Part shown: positions 1 through 8,741 of the stretch, one piece after another
How positions within the stretch are numbered: the first letter of the stretch is position 1
Layout of the letters: the number at the start of each line of letters is the position of its first letter
NCBI GenBank assembly: GCA_958295765.1
Contig: CATQHB010000002.1
Coordinates: forward strand, 2,864,091-2,928,090
Direction: 5' to 3'
Origin: an uncultured Dehalococcoidia bacterium
GTDB lineage: Bacteria; Chloroflexota; Dehalococcoidia; Lucifugimonadales; UBA3495
Length of the DNA stretch: 64,000 bases
Program-made: the position numbers and the translations under genes
Notes under the pieces: generated by a model
Told to the model about the DNA's origin: nothing
The model's database searches: none
Seen by the model: only the letters and a program-made list of their open reading frames with translations

Positions 1-126
1 AATGGTTAAACAATCTGAACGAGGCGGCCGGCCCATGGTGGGGTTGAGGATAATGCCCGGAAATGCTGAAGGGAAACAATCGGAACCGCCGCTGTTGCTT
101 TCCGGGGTAGGCGTGGTTGAACCCGA

Positions 127-1122
127 ATGACGCTGCGGCCGGCAAGAGAAATCGCCGAGATTCGCCAGCACTTGGCGGAACTGCGGCGCGCCCCCTGGAT
201 GGACCGGGCGCGGGAGTGGTGGCCCAGGTTTCTATTCCACTGCACCGACATCTCTAATGCCGTAAACATATTGCGGCAGGAGGAGTTAGGCAGCCGGCAA
301 CGAGCGATAAGCACAGGACAACTGAAGCTGGATATTGCCAGTTCGGAGGTTATTGCCCAGACGGATTCACAATGGAAAGACTACGTGCGGCTGTATTTCC
401 GGCCAAGAACGCCTACCCAATATCACAATGAGGGTTTCAGACCGGTCGGCCAACGTTCTTTGGACTCGCACTGCCCGGTGCCGGTTTACCTGGTCTTTGA
501 CGCCCTGACCGTATTTTCCCGGGCAGATTGCCGTTTCTCCGATGGCAATTTAGGCGCTGCCCGCGCAACTGTCCAGGACGACATCCCTTTTCTCAAGCAA
601 ATCCCTTTCGATATGGTCTATCATGATGCGCGGTTTGATCCCCCGGAACGCGATCAGATAGTTTATCACCGCAACGCTGAAGTTCTGGTGCTGGAGCGGA
701 TGGGGTTGGAGGGCCTGCGTTATATCGGCTGCCGTAGCCCGGCTGAATATGAAACGCTCTTATACTTACTCCCGTCGGAGATGCGTTCCCGCTGGAAAGA
801 AAAAATAGGCGTCCGTCCCGAATTGAGGTTGTTTAACCGAGGGTGGACTTTTGTTGAACAGGTGGAAATGAGCGCCGAGAAGCTCATTTTCCGATTCAAC
901 CGCAACACTAAAACCCCAGGCCCGTTTGATGCCCGGGTTGCTCTGGTAGATACGGGAACCGGACAAAGGTTTAACTGGCGCGACAGCGAGTACCAGGCTA
1001 AAAATACGCTAACCCTCATGCTGCATAATATGGGAAATCCCCGAGACTACACGGCTTGCCTGTCCCTGGACGGGAACTTGGCCTACGCCGCTCGTTATCA
1101 AGGGGATGCTCTGCCCTTCTAG
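127..1122 (+). CDS. DarT-like DNA ADP-ribosyltransferase (DUF4433 family)
   Basis: The N-terminal 210 residues read as a DarT/DUF4433 domain. This family uses NAD to ADP-ribosylate thymidine in single-stranded DNA and serves as a toxin or anti-phage effector. Seen: FHCT at residues 37-40 followed by N44 (the NAD-binding start of the family), DYVRLYFRPRTP at 85-96, SDGN at 138-141, and HRNAEVLV at 181-188, whose E185 fits the catalytic glutamate position. Residues 220-331 form a C-terminal extension beyond the usual size of about 210 aa. I do not recognise the extension. The usual antitoxin, a DarG macrodomain protein, is not the downstream gene. It could lie upstream, outside the window. The ATG has no clear ribosome binding site, so the start is uncertain. 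Family assignment is fairly sure; toxin activity is inferred. Confidence 0.72.
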   Translation: MTLRPAREIAEIRQHLAELRRAPWMDRAREWWPRFLFHCTDISNAVNILRQEELGSRQRAISTGQLKLDIASSEVIAQTDSQWKDYVRLYFRPRTPTQYHNEGFRPVGQRSLDSHCPVPVYLVFDALTVFSRADCRFSDGNLGAARATVQDDIPFLKQIPFDMVYHDARFDPPERDQIVYHRNAEVLVLERMGLEGLRYIGCRSPAEYETLLYLLPSEMRSRWKEKIGVRPELRLFNRGWTFVEQVEMSAEKLIFRFNRNTKTPGPFDARVALVDTGTGQRFNWRDSEYQAKNTLTLMLHNMGNPRDYTACLSLDGNLAYAARYQGDALPF

Positions 1123-1147
1123 CGCCTGCTATTCCTTGCCCGCCCTC

Positions 1148-1156
1148 TGCTATACT
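1148..1156 (+). promoter_or_regulatory. extended -10 promoter of the PPOX gene
   Basis: TGC directly followed by TATACT, 45 bases before the ATG at 1201. No good -35 box is seen. The same TGC plus -10 arrangement recurs before several other genes in the window. Confidence 0.5.
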
Positions 1157-1200
1157 AACCCCAATCAACCGGCAAATACTTAACAGAGGTGCAAGCAGCT

Positions 1201-1623
1201 ATGGACTTTGAGGACATCCGGCCTTTTCTGGAGGAGAATCACCGGGCGGTGGTGCAGACTATTCAGCCTAACGGGGCGGTGCAGGCCAGTGTGGTGGTTT
1301 GCGGCGCTTACCAGGGACACCTGGCCCTGGCCTCGGTCTATCCCAAGTCCCGGAAGGTACGCAACCTGCGGCGCAACCCCCAATGCACCGTCCTGGCGGT
1401 TACCGCCGACTGGCGCCGCTACGTGGTGGTGGAGGGTCAGGCCCAACTGCTGGCCGCCGATAACACCGACGCCGAGGAACTGCGGCTGATTCTGCGGGAG
1501 ATATTCCAGGCTTGCAGCGGCCAGGAACATCCCGATTGGGAGGAGTATGACCGGGCAATGGTGGCCCAGGATGCGGTAGGCATCCTGGTAACCCCTCAGC
1601 GCATCTACGGTAAGCTGACCTAG
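1201..1623 (+). CDS. PPOX-class (pyridoxamine 5'-phosphate oxidase fold) flavin/F420 protein
   Basis: A 140-residue split beta-barrel protein of the PPOX family, close in style to the actinobacterial Rv1155-like F420- or FMN-binding reductases. Seen: an N-terminal LEENHRAVVQTIQPNGAVQ stretch, SRKVRNLRRNPQCTVLAV (the conserved K-x-x-N-x-x-x-NP strand), RYVVVEGQAQLL, and a C-terminal ILVTPQRIYGK ending. I start at ATG 1201 rather than the GTG at 1189, because AGAGGT at 1185-1190 is spaced correctly for 1201 and overlaps the GTG. It stands alone with its own promoter. The cofactor cannot be decided from sequence. F420 is plausible because such proteins are common in Chloroflexota and Actinobacteria. 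Confidence 0.82.
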   Translation: MDFEDIRPFLEENHRAVVQTIQPNGAVQASVVVCGAYQGHLALASVYPKSRKVRNLRRNPQCTVLAVTADWRRYVVVEGQAQLLAADNTDAEELRLILREIFQACSGQEHPDWEEYDRAMVAQDAVGILVTPQRIYGKLT

Positions 1624-1731
1624 GGGAGGCTTGGCGTGAAGTCTGCTGACGGTTAGCGGACGGATGCGCATAGTGAGCCTTTGGGCAAGCTCACGGGGGC
1701 GGGCCAAATCGCCGGCCCCGTCCTGTTGGCC

Positions 1732-1854
1732 GGTAGGGGCGGGTTTCTAACCCGCCCGCGTTCCGGGGTAAGGACGGTTTGGCTATGACGGCGTAGGTTC
1801 GCCGAGCCTGACTTGCCGTTGTGGGTTGGACGGGTTACAAACCCGCTCCTACCC
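1732..1854. repeat. repeat family A, copy 1
   Basis: Two palindromic arms: GGTAGGGGCGGGTTTCTAAC at the left and a matching arm ending in GCTCCTACC at the right, with about 75 bases of less conserved centre. This copy fills most of the 332-base gap 1624-1955 between the PPOX gene and the antiporter. Nothing else is visible in that gap. Confidence 0.8.
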
Positions 1855-1955
1855 CGATGAAAATTCCAACAAGACAATGCGGGCGGAATGACCGGCCAAC
1901 GGCGTAATCAGGATGCGGGTAGCGGGCTGCTCCCGGTCTCCCCGGCAACCCCGGC

Positions 1956-2969
1956 TCAGCCGGGCGCGCCCAGCAGGGCGACCCAGACGGCCCCGCCGAC
2001 GTACACCGAGGCCATTAACCCCAGGCCGGCCACCACCAGCGGCTGGGGCAGGCGGTGGCGGCCCCAGAGCAGCAACCCGCCCCACAGAATCAGGGCTACG
2101 GCGATAATTCCCGCCACAAAATGCTCCGGCGCGGCGAAGTTCAGCACTACGCCGTCGCGGAAGAAGGGGTCGGCAAAGGCCAGGATGGTTACGTTAAAGA
2201 CGCAACTGCCGTACAGCCCGGCCACGCCCAAATCCGCCGCGCCCATGCGGGCCGCCGCCACCGTCGCCGACGCCTCAGGCATCGTAGTTACAATGGACAC
2301 CGCCAGGATGCCCAGCACGCCGGAGGAGATGCCGGTGGAGTTGGCAATCCAGTCGGCGCTCTGGGCCAGGAATACCCCGGCGATTATCACCCCCACCGAT
2401 ACCAGGCCGAACACCAGCCAGGCCCGGCTCAGGGTCATCCCCGGATCCTCCGCCTCGTCCCCTTCGGCATCCGCCGGCCGCCGCTGGTACACAATCCGCA
2501 TCCCGATGACATAGACCACCAGCAGGACTACCGAGGAGAGGCCAATCTGCCAGATATTTACTTCAATCCGTATGGCGGCAAACAGCACCGCCAGCCCGGT
2601 GAGCAGGGCCGCCAGGACGATGAGGTAGCCCTGTTCCGGGGCCACCCGTTGCAGGAACCGCCGCCCGCCAAAGAGCAGCGCCACCATCCCCATCGTGAAC
2701 ATATTGACCATATTGGCGCCCACCACGTTGCCCAGGGCCAGTTCGGGGTTGTCAATCCGCACCGCGGTGATGTTGTTGGACAACTCCGGCAAAGAGGTAG
2801 CCAGGGCCACCAGGATGCTGCCCACGAACAGCCGCCCCCAGCCGGTCAAAGTCGCCAGGGCGTCGCCATACTTGGCAAGCTGCACCCCCAGAAAGATGAC
2901 GGCGGCGGCGCTGCCCAAGAATACGGGAATGGAGATTATCAGGCCAACTTCATTGGGGAGTCCTGGCAT
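1956..2969 (-). CDS. CaCA-family cation antiporter (Na+/Ca2+ exchanger type)
   Basis: Integral membrane protein of 337 aa exchanging Ca2+ or a related cation for Na+ or H+, by family knowledge. It has the two inverted alpha repeats of the family. The first is around residues 50-90 (GSILVALATSLPELSNNI then GNVVGANMVNMF). The second is around 220-265 (AVSIVTTMPEASATVAAARM then LYGSCVFNVTIL). The acidic residues SLPE and TMPE of the ion site are kept. The second repeat reads GSCVFN instead of the usual GSNIFN, so the conserved asparagine is replaced by cysteine. About ten hydrophobic segments are visible, with a charged cytoplasmic loop near residues 165-180. It is convergent with the PPOX gene. 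The ion cannot be told from sequence. Confidence 0.88.
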   Translation of the reverse strand: MPGLPNEVGLIISIPVFLGSAAAVIFLGVQLAKYGDALATLTGWGRLFVGSILVALATSLPELSNNITAVRIDNPELALGNVVGANMVNMFTMGMVALLFGGRRFLQRVAPEQGYLIVLAALLTGLAVLFAAIRIEVNIWQIGLSSVVLLVVYVIGMRIVYQRRPADAEGDEAEDPGMTLSRAWLVFGLVSVGVIIAGVFLAQSADWIANSTGISSGVLGILAVSIVTTMPEASATVAAARMGAADLGVAGLYGSCVFNVTILAFADPFFRDGVVLNFAAPEHFVAGIIAVALILWGGLLLWGRHRLPQPLVVAGLGLMASVYVGGAVWVALLGAPG

Positions 2970-3078
2970 ATTATTCCTTTCCGGGGCCGGCGCAAAGTTT
3001 AGTTGCCTGCGCCCCTGCTCTACCGCTCAACACTCACCGGGCAATCACGGCATAAGCCCGGCGTTCCGGCTCATAAAC

Positions 3079-3176
3079 CCGTCGTTCCGGCGAAAGCCGG
3101 AATCCAGAAACGCTTTGTAGCCGGCCCGCTCTTTTCCGGGGGATTTCCTGGATTCCGGCCTGCGCCGGAACGACGG
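3079..3176. repeat. repeat family B, copy 1
   Basis: 98-base imperfect palindrome starting CCGTCGTTCCGGCGAAAGCC and ending GCCGGAACGACGG. The gap 2970-3630 contains only this copy, two copies of family C and one full copy of family A. Confidence 0.85.
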
Positions 3177-3228
3177 TTGCTTGGGTTGCGCCGGCCCCGG
3201 TTCCTTTCAGCTTGAGAGACTCGCTCTC

Positions 3229-3375
3229 CCCGCTCATCCTGAGCTTGTCGAAGGACGGAATTAGGATGGTTCGACCGGCTCACCATGAGCGGGTATTAGT
3301 ATCAACCCACCCCGCTCATCCTGAGCTTGTCGAAGGATGGAATTTGGGTGGTTCGACAAGCTCACCATGAGCGGG
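3229..3375. repeat. repeat family C, two tandem copies
   Basis: Each copy has a left arm CCGCTCATCCTGAGCTTGTC and a right arm GGTTCGACAAGCTCACCATG (one copy reads TTCGACCGGCTC). The right end runs into shorter degenerate repeats of the GAGCGGGT type up to about 3400. Confidence 0.75.
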
Positions 3376-3402
3376 TGTTGTGCTCACCGTAAGCGGGTAT
3401 TG

Positions 3403-3623
3403 TTGGTATTCTCAATGGGTGTTGGGGTTCCTTGCCCGGCCCGTCTCCAGTGGATTGTAGGGGCGGGTTTATAACCCGCCCGGCCCGCAACGGCAGAATC
3501 ATTGGGGTAACGGAGCCATCGTATCCGACCCATCCTTGCACCGAACCTGGACGGGTTATAAACTCGCCCCTACCGGCCGTTGAAGTATTCCGGCCAGAAC
3601 ACCAACTCCTGTTGAGGATACCG
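3403..3623. repeat. repeat family A, full-length copy 2 with terminal inverted repeats
   Basis: 221 bases bounded by TTGGTATTCTCAA at the left and TTGAGGATACC at the right. These are imperfect inverted copies of each other and enclose the GTAGGGGCGGGTT palindrome. The end structure resembles a small non-autonomous transposable element. The almost complete copy at 16721-16942 lies in the opposite orientation. Confidence 0.75.
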
Positions 3624-3630
3624 ATTTTTG

Positions 3631-4725
3631 TTAAGCGGCTATGGTGTGGGCGATGCGGTCGCCCATCTCGGTGGTGCTGACCCGGCGGTAGTCGGACACG
3701 GCAATGTCCGGGGTGCGATAGCCGGCGTCAAGAACCTGTTCTACGGCCCGTTCCACGCTGGCCGCCTCCTCGGTCAGGCCCAGGGAGTAGCGGAGCATCA
3801 GCGCCACGCTGAGGGTGGAGGCCACCGGGTTGGCGATGCCCTGGCCGGCAATGTCCGGGGCGGTGCCGTGTATCGGTTCGTAGAACCCCCGGATTTTCCG
3901 GCCGGCCACCGGCACGCCGGCCAGGCTGGCCGAGGGCAGCAGGCCCATCGAGGCCGACAGCACCGCCGCCTCGTCGGTGAGAATGTCGCCAAAGGTGTTT
4001 TCCGCCACGATTACGTCAAAGCGGGCCGGATGCTGAATCAACTGCATCGCGCAGGCGTCCACCAGCACGTGCTCCAGTTCCACCTCCGGGTACTCCTGGC
4101 CCAGGCGGGTGGCAATCTGCCGCCACAAGCGGGAACACTCCAGGACGTTGGCCTTGTCAATGGAGGCCAGCTTGCCCCGCCGCCCTTGGGCCAACTCAAA
4201 GCCGACCCGCAGCACCCGCTCAATTTCCCCCTCGCTGTAGCGCATCGTATCTACGGCGCTCCGGCCCTGGGGCGTTTCGTGGCGGCCCTTGGGCTGGGCG
4301 TAGTAGAGGCCGCCGGTAAGCTCCCGCACCACCACCATATCCACGCCGGCCAGCACCTCCGGTTTGAGGACGTTGGCCTCGGCCAGGTTGGGATAGACCT
4401 TGACCGGGCGGATGTTGGCAAAGACGCCCAGGTGAGAGCGGAGTTGCAGCAGGCCGTCCTCCGGGCGGGTCGCCGCCGCCGGGTCATCCCACTTCGGCCC
4501 GCCCACCGCGCCGAACAGGACGGCATCGGCGGAACCGGCCAGGTCCTGCACCTCCGGCAGCAGGGGCGTACCGTGCCGGTCAATGGATATGCCGCCCACG
4601 TCGCCATATTCCAGGTTAAACCCATGGCCGAAGGCGCCGGCCACCGCTTGCAATATCTTGACACCCTCGGCGGTAACCTCCGGCCCGATGCCATCTCCAC
4701 CAAGTACGGCAATGTTAAAATCCAC
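3631..4725 (-). CDS. leuB: 3-isopropylmalate dehydrogenase
   Basis: NAD-dependent oxidative decarboxylation of 3-isopropylmalate in leucine synthesis, cytoplasmic. 364 aa from the GTG at 4725, which has GGGAGG seven bases upstream. The longer reading frame to 4800 adds 25 residues with no family counterpart. Seen: [10 protein letters not shown] at residues 8-17, [10 protein letters not shown] (typical of LeuB rather than isocitrate dehydrogenase), the catalytic-site stretch [13 protein letters not shown], and [15 protein letters not shown] for NAD binding. The usual DE(S)D-ASxL pattern reads DEAAVL here, a conservative variant. No other leu genes are in the window. A related activity such as tartrate or malate dehydrogenase cannot be excluded, but LeuB fits best. 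Confidence 0.9.
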   Translation of the reverse strand: MDFNIAVLGGDGIGPEVTAEGVKILQAVAGAFGHGFNLEYGDVGGISIDRHGTPLLPEVQDLAGSADAVLFGAVGGPKWDDPAAATRPEDGLLQLRSHLGVFANIRPVKVYPNLAEANVLKPEVLAGVDMVVVRELTGGLYYAQPKGRHETPQGRSAVDTMRYSEGEIERVLRVGFELAQGRRGKLASIDKANVLECSRLWRQIATRLGQEYPEVELEHVLVDACAMQLIQHPARFDVIVAENTFGDILTDEAAVLSASMGLLPSASLAGVPVAGRKIRGFYEPIHGTAPDIAGQGIANPVASTLSVALMLRYSLGLTEEAASVERAVEQVLDAGYRTPDIAVSDYRRVSTTEMGDRIAHTIAA

Positions 4726-4912
4726 CCTGGTTCCTCCCGCAATCCGTAAAGTAAAAGTCTGAAAAGGCCAAACCCGGCTACGGACGGGGAACAAGGCCAA
4801 ACCCGTCCAGGCCGGGCATCAGTATAACCCGAAACGGCAGGGGTATCAAACGGGGGAAGGGGGAGTAGGGGGCGGGGCCGGCGCAAAGTCAATGCCAATA
4901 ACGGTATCCGCT

Positions 4913-4966
4913 CATAACGCAACACCCGCCCATAACACAACACCCGCCCATAACACAGCATCCGCT
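4913..4966. repeat. three tandem 18-base repeats next to a family C half site
   Basis: CATAACGCAACACCCGCC is followed by two variants of the same 18 bases. The array runs directly into the right arm of repeat C (CATGGTGAGCTTGTCGAACC) at about 4967-4987. Confidence 0.7.
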
Positions 4967-4988
4967 CATGGTGAGCTTGTCGAACCAC

Positions 4989-5405
4989 CTATTCATCCAG
5001 CAGGAAAGAGCGGGGCGTGAGAATCGGAATATCGCGAAAAGGATGGAGCGCCAACAAGTCCTGGTCGCCGCTGATAATATGGGTGGCGTTGCCGCTGACC
5101 GCCAGTTCCAGAAACTTGTCGTCCCTGGGGTCGCGGCAGGCGGTTATCCTTTCCGCAACATCAACCAGCGCCGCCGATTCCGCTAGGGCGTCCAGAAATT
5201 CCAGGCGCGCTGCTATTGGCAAGTACCGGTCGAAACGGGGGCGCAGGAAAACGTCGCGCAGTTCAGCGATGGTAGCCGTAGATACAAGAACGGTTCCCTG
5301 CGCCCTGGCATAGGCAAGGGCTTGACGGGGCCGTGATTGCGGGAATAAGGCTGCGCTGACCACCAGGTTGGTATCCGGTACGACGCGCAGATTACTCGGC
5401 CTCAT
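4989..5405 (-). CDS. PIN-domain toxin (putative RNase, COG1569-like)
   Basis: 138 aa PIN-domain protein. The family cuts RNA with a Mg2+ site made of acidic residues. Seen: VVPDTNLVVSAAL near the N-terminus (first Asp), TIAELRDVF (Glu), CRDPRDDKFLELAV (the D-P-x-D-D-K-F-L-E-LA block typical of the COG1569 PIN group), and HIISGDQDLLAL for the last Asp. It overlaps the upstream antitoxin gene by 14 bases, so the two are translationally coupled. Nothing looks broken. Toxin activity is inferred from family and gene order. Confidence 0.85.
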   Translation of the reverse strand: MRPSNLRVVPDTNLVVSAALFPQSRPRQALAYARAQGTVLVSTATIAELRDVFLRPRFDRYLPIAARLEFLDALAESAALVDVAERITACRDPRDDKFLELAVSGNATHIISGDQDLLALHPFRDIPILTPRSFLLDE

Positions 5406-5625
5406 CCAGAATCGACTCCAGAATCTCCGGCGTCATTCCCCGGGCCGCAGCATACTCGCCCATTTCGTCCATAATTTCCTCTAGCGATCGGCGCGGCTTT
5501 AGGGCAATGTCCCGCAAACGCAGGCTCAACAGCAGTTGTATTTTTTTCTGGTCCTCTGGAGATGCGGCGGCGTAAGCCTTGGCTGCTTCAGCATCGACTT
5601 CAATGGTTATTGGCGTGGTTGCCAT
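5392..5625 (-). CDS. antitoxin partner of the PIN toxin
   Basis: 77 aa, first gene of the pair, overlapping the toxin by 14 bases. The N-terminus TPITIEVDAEAAKAYAAA looks like a short beta strand followed by a helix. The middle (SPEDQKKIQLLLSLRLRDI) and C-terminus (SLEEIMDEMGEYAAARGMTPEI) are helical. The pattern is common for antitoxins beside COG1569-type PIN toxins. No clear DNA-binding fold can be named with confidence. Partner status rests on the overlap and the context. Confidence 0.75.
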   Translation of the reverse strand: MATTPITIEVDAEAAKAYAAASPEDQKKIQLLLSLRLRDIALKPRRSLEEIMDEMGEYAAARGMTPEILESILDEAE

Positions 5626-5867
5626 TGCAATTCTGCTTCCTTATCGTGCTGTACCCATTATACAGTGCCATCCGGGGCTGGTGCAAAGTACGGAATCCGC
5701 TCATGGTGAGCTTGTCGAACCACCTTTCCATATCGGGCGACTTTGCACATACCCTGATTGCCCGCCCCTTTCCTTGCCATTGGCCCCTCTTTTGTTCTAT
5801 CATCCCCCTTGCCTGACCTTATACTTATCCCCATTAACCTAACTAACCGAATTAACTGAGGCCCATT

Positions 5868-7310
5868 ATGCAGCGGCAAGGGTTTATTGACCGGCTCAAG
5901 GCGATTGTGGGGGATGACTATGTTATCGCTCACCCGGAGGATTTGCTGGTTTATGAGTATGACGGTTCCGTTGACCGGGCGATGCCCCGGGCGGTGGTGC
6001 TGCCGGCCTCGGCCGGGGAGGTGAGCCGGACTCTGGCCCTGGCTTACCAAGAGGGGGTGCCGGTGGTGGGGCGCGGTTCCGGCACCGGCCTGAGCGGGGG
6101 CGCCCTGGCCCCGCCGGGGGGCATCCAGATTGCCTTTACCCGGATGAACCGCATCCTGGAAGTGGATACGGAGAACCGCACCGCCACCATTGAGCCGGGG
6201 GTGATTAACCTGGACCTGGATAATCACGTCCGCAAGTTTGGTATGCGCTATGCCCCCGACCCGTCCAGCCAGAAGGCGTGCAGCCTGGGCGGCAACATCG
6301 CCGAGAACGCCGGCGGCCCCCATTGCCTGGCCTATGGCGCCACCACCAACCACGTCCTGGCCCTGGAGGTGGCCCTGGAGGACGGCACGATGGTCAACCT
6401 GGGCGGCCCGGCCCGGGAAGTCCCCGGCTACGACCTGCGGGGCGTGTTCGTCGGCTCCGAGGGAACCTTTGGCATCGCCACCCAAATCACCGTGCGGCTG
6501 CTGCCCCTGCCGGAAACGGTCAAAACCTTCCTGGGCATTTTCCCCGACATCGAATCGGCGTGCAGCGCGGTATCGGCGGTCATCGGCCATGGCATCGTCC
6601 CGGCGGCCCTGGAGATGATTGACGCCCTGAGTATCCGAGCCGTCCAGCAGGTAACCGACGCCGGCTACCCGGAGGACGCCGGGGCGGTGCTGCTGATTGA
6701 GTTGGAAGGACTTTGGGAGGAGGTGGATGAGGTGAGCCGGGAGGTGGAGTCGGCCCTGTGGGAAACCGGGGCCGGCGAGGTGCGGGTGGCCGAGGAGGAT
6801 CGGGAGCGGGAACGGCTGTGGCTGGGCCGGAAAACGGCCTTTGGCGCGTTTGGCGCCATTGCCCCCAACTACTACCTGGTGGACGGCGTAGTTCCCCGCA
6901 CCCGGTTGTCCCAGGTGCTGCGCAAGGTGTCCGAGGTCAGCGAAAAGTACGGCATCATCATCGCCAACGTTTTCCACGCCGGCGACGGCAACCTGCACCC
7001 GTGTATGCTCTTTGACGGGCGGGAGCCGGGGGTAACGGAGCGGGCTATGGCCGGCGCCGCCGAGTTGATGGAATACTGCGTAGCAGTGGGCGGCACCCTC
7101 AGCGGCGAGCACGGCATCGGCCTGGAAAAAAAGCAGTTTATGCCCCTGGTGTTCACCGATGCGGACCTGGCCGTTATGCGCCGGACGCGGGACGCCTTTG
7201 CCCCGGCCAACCGGTTGAATCCGGGCAAAATTTTCCCGGATGATGACGGATTCTACCAGATTGTCCCGCAACCCACGCCGCCGCCGGGGGATACGGGGAT
7301 GTATGTTTGA
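5868..7310 (+). CDS. glcD: glycolate oxidase subunit GlcD (FAD-linked)
   Basis: 480 aa FAD-binding PCMH/VAO-type oxidase, the catalytic subunit that oxidises glycolate (or D-lactate) to glyoxylate. Seen: GRGSGTGLSGG at 68-78 for FAD pyrophosphate binding, DPSSQKACSLGGNIAENAGG and GSEGTFGI for the rest of the FAD site, and in the C-terminal cap FHAGDGNLHP and GEHGIGLEKK, the metal and substrate signature of the family. First gene of a tight glcDEF operon: 18 bases to glcE, then a one-base overlap to glcF. D-lactate is an alternative substrate, but the three-subunit arrangement and a nearby glyoxylate-type aminotransferase favour glycolate. Confidence 0.93.
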   Translation: MQRQGFIDRLKAIVGDDYVIAHPEDLLVYEYDGSVDRAMPRAVVLPASAGEVSRTLALAYQEGVPVVGRGSGTGLSGGALAPPGGIQIAFTRMNRILEVDTENRTATIEPGVINLDLDNHVRKFGMRYAPDPSSQKACSLGGNIAENAGGPHCLAYGATTNHVLALEVALEDGTMVNLGGPAREVPGYDLRGVFVGSEGTFGIATQITVRLLPLPETVKTFLGIFPDIESACSAVSAVIGHGIVPAALEMIDALSIRAVQQVTDAGYPEDAGAVLLIELEGLWEEVDEVSREVESALWETGAGEVRVAEEDRERERLWLGRKTAFGAFGAIAPNYYLVDGVVPRTRLSQVLRKVSEVSEKYGIIIANVFHAGDGNLHPCMLFDGREPGVTERAMAGAAELMEYCVAVGGTLSGEHGIGLEKKQFMPLVFTDADLAVMRRTRDAFAPANRLNPGKIFPDDDGFYQIVPQPTPPPGDTGMYV

Positions 7311-7328
7311 TGCTGACGGGATAAGCCT

Positions 7329-8741
7329 TTGACCGAGCCAATCGCGCAACAACTAGCCGACCTGCTGGGCCGCGACACTGTCCTGATGCCGGACGGGGCC
7401 GGCGGGGCGGCTAATACGCCGGAGTTGGAAAAGTACGCCGTTGACGGGTTGGCCCCTCAAGTGGTGGTTCAGCCCACTGACCGGGAGAGCATCGCCCGGC
7501 TGATGCAATGGGCCGCCGCCCGGCAAGTCGCAGTGCTGCCCCGGGGCGGCGGCGTCCTGTCGGCCCTGGGCAACCGGCCGGCGCAGGTGGACGTGGCCCT
7601 GGACTTGAGCCGGTATAACCGGGTGCTGGACTATCAGCCGGCTGACCTGACCGTCACCGTGGAACCGGGCGTTACCCTGCAAACCCTGAGCCGGGAGTTG
7701 GCCCGGGGCGGTAAGTTTGTGCCGCTGGAATCGCCGCTGTCCCACCGGGCCACTTTGGGCGGTATCCTGGCGGCCAACGCCAGCGGGCCGCTGCGCCACG
7801 CCTACGGCCTGGCCCGGGACTGGCTCATCGGCATCAGCGTGGTGGGCGCCGACGGGGTGGAAACCAAGGCCGGGGGCAAGGTGGTAAAGAACGTTACCGG
7901 CTATGACCTGAACAAGCTCTACACCGGCTCCCTGGGGACTTTGGGCGTCATCGTGGAGGCCAGTTTCAAGCTGGCGCCCCTGATGGATGAGTGGGCGGCG
8001 CTGGCGGCTCCCTTCCCTTCAATGGACGCCGCCATTGCCGCCGGCCGCTCCCTCATAGCCCAGGTGTACGCCCCCCAGGGGTTGCAGGTGGTCAACCGCC
8101 CGGCGGCCCGGCGGCTGAACCTTACTGCTGATTCAGCGGCCGGCGCCTATGTCCTGGCCCTTTTTGCCGGACGCCCTAGGGCCGTGGGCCGCCGCCGGGA
8201 GGAATCGGCCCGGTTGCTGGGGCAGTCCGGGGCCACTGCGGTTGAATCGCTGGACGGAGCGGCGGGACAAGCTCTGCTCCGCCAAGTTACCGACTTGGGC
8301 TGGAGTGATGATACTATCCCGGCGTTGGGGATGAGGGTAAATCTGCCCCCGACGGCGGTGGGGCAGTTGGTTGCTGCTATTGTGGGGGAATCTGCCGGGG
8401 AATCCGGGGCTGAGCTGGGCCTGGTCGCCGACCTGGGGTTTGGCGTGGCCCACCTGCTCCGGTGGCCGGAAACTTTTGACCAAGCCGCCGCCGGTAACGA
8501 GGAACCGGCCGGCGACGCGGTTATCGCCGGTAGCCTTTCCGAAATAGAACGGATGCAGGCATTGGCCCGGTCTATGGGCGGCACGGTGGTAGTAGAACAT
8601 TGCGCGCCGGCGGTGAAGGCCCGGATTGACGTTTGGGGCGGCGCGGCAACCGAGGCGGAGTTGGAGATTATGCGGCGTATCAAACAAAACTTTGACCCGT
8701 TGGGCCTGTTGAATCCCGGCCGGTTTATGGGGAGGCTCTAA
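7329..8741 (+). CDS. glcE: glycolate oxidase FAD-binding subunit GlcE
   Basis: 470 aa with TTG start, second FAD-linked subunit of glycolate oxidase. Seen: VVQPTDRESIARLMQWAA and LPRGGGVLSALGNRP (PCMH FAD-binding start), then GGKVVKNVTGYDLNKLYTGS and GTLGVIVEASFKL, which are characteristic of GlcE. It is longer than the roughly 350 aa enterobacterial GlcE, with the extra length in the C-terminal half. Its stop TAA overlaps the glcF start by one base. Confidence 0.9.
   Translation: MTEPIAQQLADLLGRDTVLMPDGAGGAANTPELEKYAVDGLAPQVVVQPTDRESIARLMQWAAARQVAVLPRGGGVLSALGNRPAQVDVALDLSRYNRVLDYQPADLTVTVEPGVTLQTLSRELARGGKFVPLESPLSHRATLGGILAANASGPLRHAYGLARDWLIGISVVGADGVETKAGGKVVKNVTGYDLNKLYTGSLGTLGVIVEASFKLAPLMDEWAALAAPFPSMDAAIAAGRSLIAQVYAPQGLQVVNRPAARRLNLTADSAAGAYVLALFAGRPRAVGRRREESARLLGQSGATAVESLDGAAGQALLRQVTDLGWSDDTIPALGMRVNLPPTAVGQLVAAIVGESAGESGAELGLVADLGFGVAHLLRWPETFDQAAAGNEEPAGDAVIAGSLSEIERMQALARSMGGTVVVEHCAPAVKARIDVWGGAATEAELEIMRRIKQNFDPLGLLNPGRFMGRL

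Noticed and set aside
5658..7352. Open frame of 564 codons on the minus strand opposite glcD
   Set aside because: It lies fully under glcD, which has all family motifs. The protein text has no domain, and GC-rich codon bias creates such long antisense frames.
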